Shown here: in pieces, positions 17,811 through 25,652 of the stretch
How the letters are laid out: every line of letters starts with the position of its first letter
How positions within the stretch are numbered: position 1 is the first letter of the stretch
Source of the DNA: Paraburkholderia oxyphila NBRC 105797
GTDB taxonomy: Bacteria; Pseudomonadota; Gammaproteobacteria; Burkholderiales; Burkholderiaceae
Direction of reading: 5' to 3'
Assembly (NCBI RefSeq): GCF_000685075.1
Contig: NZ_BAYD01000027.1
Coordinates: forward strand, 52,154 to 116,153
DNA length: 64,000 bases
Program-made: the position numbers and the translations under genes
The notes under the pieces: generated by a model
Told to the model about the DNA's origin: nothing
Seen by the model: only the letters and a program-made list of their open reading frames with translations
Database searches by the model: none

Positions 17811-18461
17811 ATGTCGTCACGCACCCTGCTCTGTTACGGCGATTCCAACACCCACGGCACCAAGCCGCTCAACCTGCCCGGCGTGCTCGAGCGCTTTGGC
17901 CCCGCCGACCGCTGGCCCGGCGTGCTGGCCGCGGCGCTCGGCAGCGAGTGGCACGTGATCGAGGAAGGTCTGCCCGCGCGCACGACGGTTCACGACGACC
18001 CGATCGAGGGCCATCACAAGAACGGCCTCGCGTATCTGCGTCCGTGCCTCGAGAGTCAATTGCCTGTGGACGTCGTCGTGCTCATGCTCGGCACCAACGA
18101 CCTCAAGGCGCGTTTCTCCGTCACGCCCGCCGACATCGCCAATTCGGTCGACGTGCTGCTCGAAACGCTCGTGGCCTGCCGCGCGGGCCCGGGCGGCTCG
18201 ACGCCGCATGTGCTGTTGATGGCGCCAGCGCCGATCGACGAAGTGGGTTTTCTCGGCGAAATCTTCACGGGCGGCGCGGCCAGGTCGCGCCTGCTCGCGC
18301 CGCTCTACGAACGCGTGGCGGTGAAACACGGCTCGGCGTTTCTCGACGCCGGAGAAATCGTGAAAGTCAGCCCCACCGACGGCGTGCACTACGAAGCCGA
18401 TCAGCACCACAAGCTCGGCAAGGCGGTCGCGGAACTCGTGCGGCAGCGCTTCAGCGACTGA
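17811..18461 (+). CDS. SGNH/GDSL-family hydrolase
   Basis: A 216-residue cytoplasmic esterase-type protein. SGNH block I is CYGDSNTHG (catalytic Ser12), block III is MLGTNDLK with the oxyanion Asn, and block V is SPTDGVHYEADQHH with the Asp-x-x-His pair. The layout is that of arylesterase/acyl-CoA thioesterase-like SGNH proteins without signal peptide. GGAGAGACAGTC precedes the ATG. It shares a control region and operator with tetR. The physiological ester is unknown. Confidence 0.88.
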   Translation: MSSRTLLCYGDSNTHGTKPLNLPGVLERFGPADRWPGVLAAALGSEWHVIEEGLPARTTVHDDPIEGHHKNGLAYLRPCLESQLPVDVVVLMLGTNDLKARFSVTPADIANSVDVLLETLVACRAGPGGSTPHVLLMAPAPIDEVGFLGEIFTGGAARSRLLAPLYERVAVKHGSAFLDAGEIVKVSPTDGVHYEADQHHKLGKAVAELVRQRFSD

Positions 18462-18495
18462 AGTTTCCGAAGCGAAATCCCGCGCCCAAAATGAA

Positions 18496-18528
18496 AAACG
18501 CCGCCGGGCCGAAGCCCTGGCGGCGTTT
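18496..18528 (-). terminator. Terminator of the cyo operon, convergent with the SGNH hydrolase gene
   Basis: AAACGCCGCC and GGCGGCGTTT form a 10-bp stem, extended by GGGC/GCCC around CGAA. The minus strand continues TTTTTCATTTT, so it is strong for cyoABCD. The plus strand has only three T and may be weaker. Confidence 0.85.
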
Positions 18529-18578
18529 CCTTGCCATTGCGCCCGGTGCCGGGCACCGGACGCAAACGAGGCAAGCGA

Positions 18579-18908
18579 TTAACGCGACATCATGTTCATG
18601 CCGACGTTGTGCATGACCCACAGCGTGCCGCCGACGATGATCGCCACCGTCAGCACCGTATAGGTGAACGCGGTCACGTTCCAGCGCTGGCTCGACGACG
18701 TGTTCATGTGCAGGAAGAACACGAGGTGCACGAGGATCTGCACGACAGCCAGCGCGGCCAGGCCGAGCAGCGCGGTTTCGCGCGAGAAGCCGCCATGCAG
18801 CACGAGCCAGAACGAAGCGGCCGTGAGCACCACCGCCAGGACGAAACCTGCCAGATAGCCGCCGAGGCTGCCGTGGCTTTCTTCTTCGTGGATGGAATGA
18901 GCACTCAT
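18579..18908 (-). CDS. cyoD: Cytochrome bo3 ubiquinol oxidase subunit IV
   Basis: A 109-residue membrane protein with three hydrophobic helices (GYLAGFVLAVVLTAASFWLV, LGLAALAVVQILVHLVFFLH and the C-terminal TVLTVAIIVGGTLWVMHNV), the standard CyoD. It assists assembly of subunit I. The ATG follows directly on the cyoC stop (TAAATG). It is the last gene of the operon; no cyoE follows before the terminator. Confidence 0.93.
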   Translation of the reverse strand: MSAHSIHEEESHGSLGGYLAGFVLAVVLTAASFWLVLHGGFSRETALLGLAALAVVQILVHLVFFLHMNTSSSQRWNVTAFTYTVLTVAIIVGGTLWVMHNVGMNMMSR

Positions 18909-19520
18909 TTAGATCACGCTCGCAAGGTAAACAAAGGAGAACACGCAGATCCAGACGATGTCCAGAAAGTGCCAGAAGAGGCTCAGGCACGACAGGCGGC
19001 GGATTTCGCGCTCGCCGATTTCCGGCGCCTTCAGCGTCTGCACCATCAGGACGATCATCCAGATCATGCCCATCGTCACGTGCAGACCGTGGGTGGCCAC
19101 CAGCGTGAAGAACGACGAGAGGAATGCGCTGCGCTGCGGGCCCGCGCCTTCTTCGATCAGGTGCGCGAATTCATGCAGTTCGAAATACAGGAAGGTCGCG
19201 CCCAGCAGGAACGTGACAGCCAGCCAGAACAGCACCTGGCCGGTGCGCTTCTTGTACGCGCCGATCATCGCGAAGCCGTACGTGATGGACGACAGCAGCA
19301 GCACTGCCGTTTCCATCGCGACGCCCGGAATGTCGAACAGGTCCTTGCCGGTCGGGCCGCCTGCGAACTGGTTCTGCATCACGGCGAACACTGCGAACAG
19401 CGAGCCGAACAGAATACAGTCCGTCATCAGGTACAGCCAGAAGCCGAACACCGAGTGTGACGGCGGGTGATCGTGGTGATCGTGCTCCGCGAGTGCGGCC
19501 GCACTTGTATTCGTCAACAT
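18909..19520 (-). CDS. cyoC: Cytochrome bo3 ubiquinol oxidase subunit III
   Basis: A 203-residue protein with five membrane helices and the heme-copper oxidase subunit III signature (FGFWLYLMTDCILFGSLFAV, then FELHEFAHLIEEG and THGLHVTMGMIWM). The N-terminus is His-rich (EHDHHDHPPSH). The start overlaps the cyoB stop by one base (TGATG), indicating translational coupling. Confidence 0.95.
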   Translation of the reverse strand: MLTNTSAAALAEHDHHDHPPSHSVFGFWLYLMTDCILFGSLFAVFAVMQNQFAGGPTGKDLFDIPGVAMETAVLLLSSITYGFAMIGAYKKRTGQVLFWLAVTFLLGATFLYFELHEFAHLIEEGAGPQRSAFLSSFFTLVATHGLHVTMGMIWMIVLMVQTLKAPEIGEREIRRLSCLSLFWHFLDIVWICVFSFVYLASVI

Positions 19521-21553
19521 CAGTTGGCCTCCAGTGCTTCTTCAACCTTGCCACGGCGTTGCTTGTCAGCGAATGCCTTGACCAGTGCGCGGTTGCGCAG
19601 TTCTTCGTCAGCCCGGACCTTGGCGGCCGGGATGTAGTAGCCCTCGTTCTTCTGGAAGCTGTAGCCGATGGCCGTCGCGAGAATGCCGACGAAGCCAGCG
19701 ATGGCGAGCCACCAGATGTGCCAGATGCCTGCGAAGCCCAGCACGAGGCTGAACATGCCGATGAAGAGACCGGCGCTCGTATTCGAGGGCATGTGGATGT
19801 CGGTGTACTTCGTGTTCGCGACGTCCGTGGTCTCGCGGCCGGTTTCCTTCAGGTGCGCGAACTCGTCGAGCTCGCTCACGTGCGGGATGACTGCGAAGTT
19901 ATACGACGGCGGCGGCGACGAGATCGCCCACTCCAGCGTACGGCCACCCCACGGATCGCCCGTCAGGTCGCGGTTTTCCGGCAGGTTGCGGTCGCGGATC
20001 GAAACATACAGCTGTGCGAACTGGTGCACGATGCCGATCAGCACGAGCACGGCGCCGAACCAGGCGATGATCATCCACGGATGCCATGCCGGGTTGTCGT
20101 AGTGGTTCAGACGGCGGGTTGCGCCCATGAAGCCGAGCACGTACAGCGGCGTGAACGCGACATAGAAGCCCGTGAGCCAGAACCAGAATGCACGCTTGCC
20201 GAGCTTCTCGTTGAGCTTGAAGCCGAACGCCTTCGGGAACCAGTAGTTCATGCCGGCGAGATAGCCGAACAGCACGCCGCCGATGATCACGTTGTGGAAG
20301 TGAGCAATCAGGAACAGCGAGTTGTGCAGCACGAAGTCCGCGCCCGGGATCGCCATCATCACGCCGGTCATGCCGCCGATGGTGAAGGTGACCATGAAGC
20401 CGAGCGTCCACAGCACCGACGAGTTGAACTCGAGGCGGCCGCGGTAGATCGTGAACAGCCAGTTGAAGATCTTCACGCCCGTCGGGATCGAGATGACCAT
20501 CGTCGCGATACCGAAGAACGCGTTCACATCGGCGCCCGAGCCCATCGTGAAGAAGTGGTGCAGCCACACGACGAATGCCAGCACCATGATCGCGCAGGTC
20601 GCGTAGACCATGGCCTTGTAGCCGAACAGCGGCTTCTTGGCGTACGTTGCAACGACTTCCGAGAAGATACCGAACGCCGGCAGGATCAGGATGTACACCT
20701 CGGGGTGACCCCAGGCCCAGATCAGGTTCAGGTACAGCATGGCGTTACCGCCGCCATCGTTCGTGAAGAAGTGCATGCCCAGGTAGCGGTCGAGGCCGAG
20801 CAGCGCGAGCGTGACGGTCAGGACCGGGAACGCGGCCATGATCAGCACGTTCGTGCACAGCGCCGTCCACGTGAACACCGGCATCTTCATCAGCGTCATG
20901 CCAGGGGCACGCATCTTGATGATGGTGACGAAGAAGTTCACGCCGGTCAGCAGCGTGCCGACACCCGAGATCTGCAGCGCCCACAGGTAGTAATCCACCC
21001 CTACCCCGGGACTATAGGCAAGCTCCGAAAGCGGCGGATACGCGAGCCAGCCGGTCATCGCGAACTCACCCACGACGAGCGAGATCATCAGCAGGATTGC
21101 GCCGACCGCGGTCATCCAGAACGACAGCGAGTTCAGGAACGGGAACGCGACGTCGCGTGCACCGATCTGCAGCGGCACCACGATGTTCATCAGGCCGACC
21201 ATGAAGGCCATCGCCATGAAGAAAATCATGATCACGCCGTGCGCCGTGAAGATCTGGTCGTAGTGGTGCGGCGGGAGGTAGCCCGGCGCGTTGTACGCGA
21301 GCGCGAGCTGGGTACGCATCATGATGGCGTCGGCAAAGCCGCGCACGAGCATGATGAGGGCGAGCACGATGTACATCACGCCCAGACGCTTGTGGTCGAC
21401 GCTCGTCAGCCACTCCGTCCACAGATATTTCCACTTACCGAGGTAAGTGATGCCACCGAGCACGAATGCTCCGATGAGCGCCATGCCGATCATCGTGCCG
21501 AGAATAATCGGCTCGTGATATGGAATGGCATCCAGTGTAAGTTTTCCGAACAT
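19520..21553 (-). CDS. cyoB: Cytochrome bo3 ubiquinol oxidase subunit I
   Basis: The 677-residue catalytic subunit that carries heme b, heme o3 and CuB, oxidises ubiquinol, reduces O2 to water and pumps protons. The CuB/cross-link motif GHPEVYILILPAFG gives the His, the K-path Glu/Tyr and the crosslinked Tyr. The CuB His pair is in WLHHFFTMGSG, and the heme ligands are in LIAHFHNVIIGG. It is the usual length for CyoB (about 660), with 15 helices. It lies seven bases after cyoA. Confidence 0.97.
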   Translation of the reverse strand: MFGKLTLDAIPYHEPIILGTMIGMALIGAFVLGGITYLGKWKYLWTEWLTSVDHKRLGVMYIVLALIMLVRGFADAIMMRTQLALAYNAPGYLPPHHYDQIFTAHGVIMIFFMAMAFMVGLMNIVVPLQIGARDVAFPFLNSLSFWMTAVGAILLMISLVVGEFAMTGWLAYPPLSELAYSPGVGVDYYLWALQISGVGTLLTGVNFFVTIIKMRAPGMTLMKMPVFTWTALCTNVLIMAAFPVLTVTLALLGLDRYLGMHFFTNDGGGNAMLYLNLIWAWGHPEVYILILPAFGIFSEVVATYAKKPLFGYKAMVYATCAIMVLAFVVWLHHFFTMGSGADVNAFFGIATMVISIPTGVKIFNWLFTIYRGRLEFNSSVLWTLGFMVTFTIGGMTGVMMAIPGADFVLHNSLFLIAHFHNVIIGGVLFGYLAGMNYWFPKAFGFKLNEKLGKRAFWFWLTGFYVAFTPLYVLGFMGATRRLNHYDNPAWHPWMIIAWFGAVLVLIGIVHQFAQLYVSIRDRNLPENRDLTGDPWGGRTLEWAISSPPPSYNFAVIPHVSELDEFAHLKETGRETTDVANTKYTDIHMPSNTSAGLFIGMFSLVLGFAGIWHIWWLAIAGFVGILATAIGYSFQKNEGYYIPAAKVRADEELRNRALVKAFADKQRRGKVEEALEAN

Positions 21554-21560
21554 GCCTGGT

Positions 21561-22448
21561 TTACCCCTTGGTCACGCACGACGGGTCACTGAAGTTCGTG
21601 ACATGGCCGTTGTTGTACTTCGCAATGATGTTGTTGAAGAGCTTCGGGTCGACCGTCGAGAAGTACTCAACCGGAGCCTTCTCGCTCGGCTTCGCAACCG
21701 TCGCGTATTGATCCATCGAAAGCGACGTCGAGGACGCCTTGACCTTCTGGACCCATGCGTCGAAGTCTTGCTGGTTCGTTGCGATCGTGCGGAACTTCAT
21801 GTCCGAGAAGCCCTTGCCGCTGAAGTTCGCCGAGAGACCGGCGTAGTCGCCTGCTTCGTCAGCGATCAGGTGCAGGCGCGTCTGCATGCCGGCCATCGCG
21901 TAGACCTGGGTGCCAAGCTGCGGGATGAAGAACGAGTTCATCACCGAGTCCGACGTGATGCTGAAGTTCACCGGCGTGCCGACCGGCACAGCCAGCTGGT
22001 TCACCGTGGCAATGCCGAGGTCCGGATAGATAAAGAGCCACTTCCAGTCCAGCGCGACCACTTCGACGTTGATCGGCTTGACGTTCGATTCAATCGGCTT
22101 GTAGGGATCGAGCTCGTGCGTGGTTTTCCACGTGAGCACGCCGAGGAACAGAATGATCAGCGTCGGGACAGTCCAGACGACGATTTCGATGGCCGTCGAG
22201 TGCGACCACTTCGGCGCGTAGGTGGCGTTGCGGTTCGACGCGCGATAGCGGTACGCGAACCACAGCGTCAGGACGATCACAGGGATCACCACAATCAGCA
22301 TGGCCCAGGTGGAGGTCGCGATCAGCGACTTCTCCGCCATGCCCACGCTGCCCTTGGGATCGAGGACTTCCAAGTTGCATCCGGAAAGACACATGGCCAA
22401 TCCGGCACTGACGGGAAGCAGTAACCTTTGCAAGGTCGTTCTTTTCAT
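21561..22448 (-). CDS. cyoA: Cytochrome bo3 ubiquinol oxidase subunit II (lipoprotein)
   Basis: From the ATG at 22448 the product is 295 aa. It starts with a 24-residue lipoprotein signal (MKRTTLQRLLLP, lipobox LSGC), followed by two membrane helices and a periplasmic cupredoxin domain. The CuA-binding cysteines of cytochrome c oxidases are absent, as expected of a quinol oxidase. In-frame ATGs at 22472 and further upstream are possible; 22448 is chosen because the signal peptide then has normal length. It is the first gene of cyoABCD. Confidence 0.93.
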   Translation of the reverse strand: MKRTTLQRLLLPVSAGLAMCLSGCNLEVLDPKGSVGMAEKSLIATSTWAMLIVVIPVIVLTLWFAYRYRASNRNATYAPKWSHSTAIEIVVWTVPTLIILFLGVLTWKTTHELDPYKPIESNVKPINVEVVALDWKWLFIYPDLGIATVNQLAVPVGTPVNFSITSDSVMNSFFIPQLGTQVYAMAGMQTRLHLIADEAGDYAGLSANFSGKGFSDMKFRTIATNQQDFDAWVQKVKASSTSLSMDQYATVAKPSEKAPVEYFSTVDPKLFNNIIAKYNNGHVTNFSDPSCVTKG

Positions 22449-22798
22449 CACGTTTGCCTGAAATTCATTCATTGAATAGTTCCGGACGCATCCCCTGACA
22501 AGCGACAAAGGAAGCGCGCCCGAATCATACAGCCGCTTTGATCGAAGACAATCAATGAATGCAGAAAATGACCTTTGTCAAAACGGAATCGAGACACTTT
22601 GTCGCATGTGTTCGCGAGGTTTGTCGCGCCTCGGGAACACACGCACGCCGTGCCCTACTTCGCACTTGACATCGATCCGCCGCGGCTTCTTTCGAATCTC
22701 AAAATTCGAAAACTGCTGGACGCACTCGCGCGCCGCGCCGCCTCACGGCGGGGCGGCGCGCAGGTGCGCCGTCATTCCTTACTGAGCGATCACTTGCT
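22449..22798. other. Control region of cyoABCD and 3' flank of the nuoM-like gene
   Basis: About 350 bases. A TTGACA hexamer on the minus strand (22576-22581) is a possible -35 element, but no good -10 is seen. TTTCGAAT-CTCAAA-ATTCGAAA (22690-22711) is a perfect 8-bp inverted repeat that could be an operator. A GC-rich hairpin (22734-22760) may end the nuoM-like transcript but lacks a T-run. Confidence 0.5.
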
Positions 22799-24349
22799 TT
22801 ACGTCGGCGAGCGCTGAGCGGTGCGAGCGTCCGCACCCGCCGCGCGCACGGATTCCGTTTGCGCGGCATCTTCGACGGGTTGCTTGGTGCGGCCGGCCTG
22901 GGTGACGAGGTTCGCCGCCGAGAGCTCGATCGCGTCGGTCATGGGCTTCGGATAGAGGCCCACGGCCAGCACCAGCGCTGCGAGCGAAGCGAAGATCAGC
23001 GTTTCGCGGCGGCCGAGATCGGCCAGCTTCGCAACGCTCTTGTTCGCCACAGCGCCAAAGATCACGCGCTTGTACATCCACAGGGTGTACGCAGCGCTCA
23101 GAATGACGGTCGTCGCGGCGATCGCGCCGACCCAGAAGTTCACGCGAACGGCGCCCATGATGACCATGAACTCGCCCACGAAGCCCGAGGTGCCCGGCAG
23201 GCCCACGTTGGCCATGCAGAACAGCATCATGAAGGTGGCGTAGCGCGGCATCACGTTGACGACGCCGCCGTAGGCCGAGATGGTGCGCGTATGCGTGCGG
23301 TCGAACAGCACGCCGACCGAGAGCAGCAACGCGCCCGAGACGAAACCGTACGAGATCATCTGCACGATCGCGCCTTCGGTGCCGATCTGGTTGAAGAGGA
23401 ACAGGCCCAGCGTCACGAGGCCCATGTGGGCCACCGTCGAGTACGCGAGCAGCTTGGTCATGTCGGTCTGCGCGAGCGCGAGCAGGCTCGAGTACACCAC
23501 GGCCACGAGCGAGAGCGTGATGATGACCGGTGCGAAGAAGTGTGCGGCGTCAGGCGTGATCGGCAGCGTGAAGCGCAGGAAGCCGTAGCCGCCGAGCTTG
23601 AGCATCGCCATCAGCACGGTCGCGCCGGTGGGCGCCTCGAGGTGGACGTCGGGCAGCCAGGTGTGGAACGGCCACATCGGCACCTTGACCGCGAAGGCCG
23701 CGAAGAAGCCGATGAAGACGAGAATCTGCGGAACGAAGCCGAGCGAGGCGTTGTGCCAGACCGACATGTCGAAGGTGTGCGACTGGCTGTAGAGGTACAG
23801 CATCGACAGCAGCATCAGCAGCGAGCCGGCCAGCGAGAAGAAGAAGAACTTGACCGCGGCGTAGCTGCGGCGTGCGTGGCCCCACGTGCCGATCAAGAGG
23901 TACAGCGGGATCAGCGTCGCTTCGAAGAACACGAAGAAGAGCATGCCGTCGGTGGCCGCGAAGGTGCCGACCATCAGGCCCGAGAGAATCAGGAACGCGC
24001 CGAAGTACTGGGCGACGCGCACCGTGATCGAGGCCCACGAGGCGATCACGATCACGAGCGTGGTGAACGCGGTGAGCACGACGAGCCACATCGAAATGCC
24101 ATCGATCCCGAGACGCCAGGCCACGCCGAAGTCGGGCAGCCAGTTGCGGAATTCGACGAACTGCATGCCGGCAACGTGGTTGTCAAAACCAGTGATCAGC
24201 GGCAAGGTCAACAGCAGGCCAACGACGGCGCCGATCAACGACAGCCAGCGTACGCGCTGCGGATGACGATCCGACCCGACGCGCAGCACTGCCACGCCGA
24301 ACAGGATGGGAATCCAGATCGCCAGACTCAGGAATGGAACGGATTGCAT
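22799..24349 (-). CDS. nuoM: Orphan NuoM-like proton-translocating membrane subunit
   Basis: A 516-residue, roughly 14-helix protein of the complex I/Mrp antiporter family. The conserved channel Glu is in FFEATLIPLYLLIG, the helix-7 Lys in FAVKVPMWPFHTWLPD, and the family loop is HLEAPTGATVLMA. Length and sequence are those of subunit M, but there are no other nuo genes here. It sits just upstream of, and in the same direction as, cyoABCD. The last 20 or so residues are unlike a typical membrane-subunit tail; another frame of the same strand would end ALADVKQVIAQ at 22779, so a late frameshift is possible. It may pair with another module or be a paralogue that pumps ions with the oxidase. Confidence 0.82.
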   Translation of the reverse strand: MQSVPFLSLAIWIPILFGVAVLRVGSDRHPQRVRWLSLIGAVVGLLLTLPLITGFDNHVAGMQFVEFRNWLPDFGVAWRLGIDGISMWLVVLTAFTTLVIVIASWASITVRVAQYFGAFLILSGLMVGTFAATDGMLFFVFFEATLIPLYLLIGTWGHARRSYAAVKFFFFSLAGSLLMLLSMLYLYSQSHTFDMSVWHNASLGFVPQILVFIGFFAAFAVKVPMWPFHTWLPDVHLEAPTGATVLMAMLKLGGYGFLRFTLPITPDAAHFFAPVIITLSLVAVVYSSLLALAQTDMTKLLAYSTVAHMGLVTLGLFLFNQIGTEGAIVQMISYGFVSGALLLSVGVLFDRTHTRTISAYGGVVNVMPRYATFMMLFCMANVGLPGTSGFVGEFMVIMGAVRVNFWVGAIAATTVILSAAYTLWMYKRVIFGAVANKSVAKLADLGRRETLIFASLAALVLAVGLYPKPMTDAIELSAANLVTQAGRTKQPVEDAAQTESVRAAGADARTAQRSPT

Positions 24350-25018
24350 TTCAACGGGACCTCAAAAATGCGGAGCGAATAGCTTCGTCAGCGCACGGAC
24401 TGATACGCAAGCAACTTGAAAGATTGACGTGGGGTGAAAATCGGACCAGACAGGCTGTAATCGATTCGTCAGCTACGAGGCGAAATGCAACACACGTTCA
24501 AGGGTTAACGAGGGTAATCGGTATACGGAACTTTTGCAGCGCAACAACACGGGTCGAATCGAAAATTGATGCAAGTCATTGTTTTTATTTGAAACTGTAC
24601 TAAGGCGAAATACAACAAATTGCCCGGCAGACATCTTTTTTGATCACGAAAGTGCCTCTCGCAACCGCCAGGACGAGCCCAGGAGCGACATGACGTCGCG
24701 CCGTGCGGCCCGAATAATACCTTACTTGTTTCTTTCGGTTCAATGACTTATGCATCGAGGTATGGCCCCTCGAAGCGCGCCAGCCCCGCTCCGCGCGCGT
24801 TTGCGCGGTGCAAAAAAAAGCCCCAGCCCTATGCAGGCCGGGGCGAACTCTCACGGTGCGCCAGCGGCGCTGGTACACGCATGTCCGGCACTTTAGCCCC
24901 TTCCGGCCCCCGAATTAAGCGGTCTGCCTGGAAGAGTCCTTTCTTGCGCGCCATGGGATCGCGGTGCCGCCGGAATCGCGGTGCCGTGGATGGTCCTGGT
25001 CGGGTCCTGGCTTATTTT
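24350..25018. other. Long intergenic region; minus-strand terminator and possible small RNA
   Basis: About 670 bases with no convincing gene. The left part (24350-24720) is AT-richer and probably holds the promoter of the nuoM-like gene. A minus-strand intrinsic terminator at 24810-24845 has no annotated gene in front of it. Sequence between it and the Fur box on the minus strand could be transcribed as an RNA of roughly 150-200 nucleotides. A plus-strand frame that extends the 25097 gene upstream to 24743 has no ribosome site and crosses the terminator and the Fur box, so it is not called. Confidence 0.4.
24810..24845 (-). terminator. Rho-independent terminator reading leftward
   Basis: GCCCC and GGGGC flank a loop with further pairing, and the minus strand continues with eight T. 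It terminates an unidentified minus-strand transcript that starts somewhere between here and the Fur box at 25019. Confidence 0.72.
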
Positions 25019-25037
25019 GAGAATGAGAATCATTTGC
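25019..25037. promoter_or_regulatory. Fur box
   Basis: GAGAATGAGAATCATTTGC matches the 19-bp Fur consensus GATAATGATAATCATTATC at 15 of 19 positions by my count, and the hexamer pattern continues into CATTTG. It lies 60 bases upstream of the gene at 25097, so iron repression of that gene is expected. Confidence 0.82.
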
Positions 25038-25096
25038 ATTTGATCCGGATTTGCAGCACCATAGAGCCCTTGCCGCCCGACACGACAGGAGGCTTT

Positions 25097-25576
25097 ATGA
25101 CCCCGACCGCCCCATTCGCGAGAAATGACACGCTGATCGACGAGACCTTCATCCAGCATCCGGACAGCGCCGAGCAAACCGTGCTGCGCGCGGTACGCAC
25201 CTGGCTGCGTCCGCGCTGCGACGCCTCGGCCAGGTCCGAGAGCTGGCGCGGCGTGCTCGCCGAGGCCGGGCTGGCCGCGGACGGCATCGACCAGTTCGCG
25301 TTGCTGATGACCACCCTGTGCCGCGCCTCGTGCCGCCCGCTCGACACACGCTGCCGCTGCGCGTCCGAACTGGCGAAGGACGAAGGCTCACTGTTGCAGG
25401 TGATCGCGCTGCTGCAGTCGACGCGCAGCGAGGCCGCCGTGCAACTGCTCAACGACTGGCTGCCGATGCCGAGCGTGAGCGGCACGCTCAAGACGGCGCG
25501 CTGGTTCGCCATCGCGCTGCTCGACGCGGGACTGCGGTTGAGCCACCGCGCGCGCCGCGTCACGTACATGCACTGA
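25097..25576 (+). CDS. Fur-regulated protein of unknown function
   Basis: A 159-residue soluble protein that I do not recognise. The start is set by a perfect AGGAGG site 5 bases before the ATG. It is largely helical by composition. It has a cluster of cysteines in the middle (LCRASC, then TRCRCASEL) preceded by a lone Cys (RPRCDAS), which could bind a metal or iron-sulfur centre, and it ends RRVTYMH. There is no signal peptide or membrane segment. The strong Fur box upstream suggests a role under iron limitation, such as regulation, storage or siderophore metabolism. It is convergent with the MFS gene. Confidence 0.75.
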   Translation: MTPTAPFARNDTLIDETFIQHPDSAEQTVLRAVRTWLRPRCDASARSESWRGVLAEAGLAADGIDQFALLMTTLCRASCRPLDTRCRCASELAKDEGSLLQVIALLQSTRSEAAVQLLNDWLPMPSVSGTLKTARWFAIALLDAGLRLSHRARRVTYMH

Positions 25577-25652
25577 GCGCTTCGATTCCGCGCGTGCGTT
25601 CGTCCTCCTGAGTTGATCTGGATGACTGATCAAATCGTATGCACTTCCAGTG

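Noticed and set aside
19457..21592. A 711-codon plus-strand frame opposite cyoB
   Set aside because: Composition is extreme (His, Asp, Arg, Glu), it has no recognisable domain, and the opposite strand is an intact CyoB.
24743..25096. Upstream extension of the Fur-controlled protein
   Set aside because: The frame crosses the leftward terminator and the Fur box, while a perfect ribosome site marks the ATG at 25097.
25613..25633. FNR/ANR-type site TTGATC..GATCAA between the 25097 gene and the MFS gene
   Set aside because: Spacing does not match TTGAT-N4-ATCAA, and it lies between the stops of two convergent genes.
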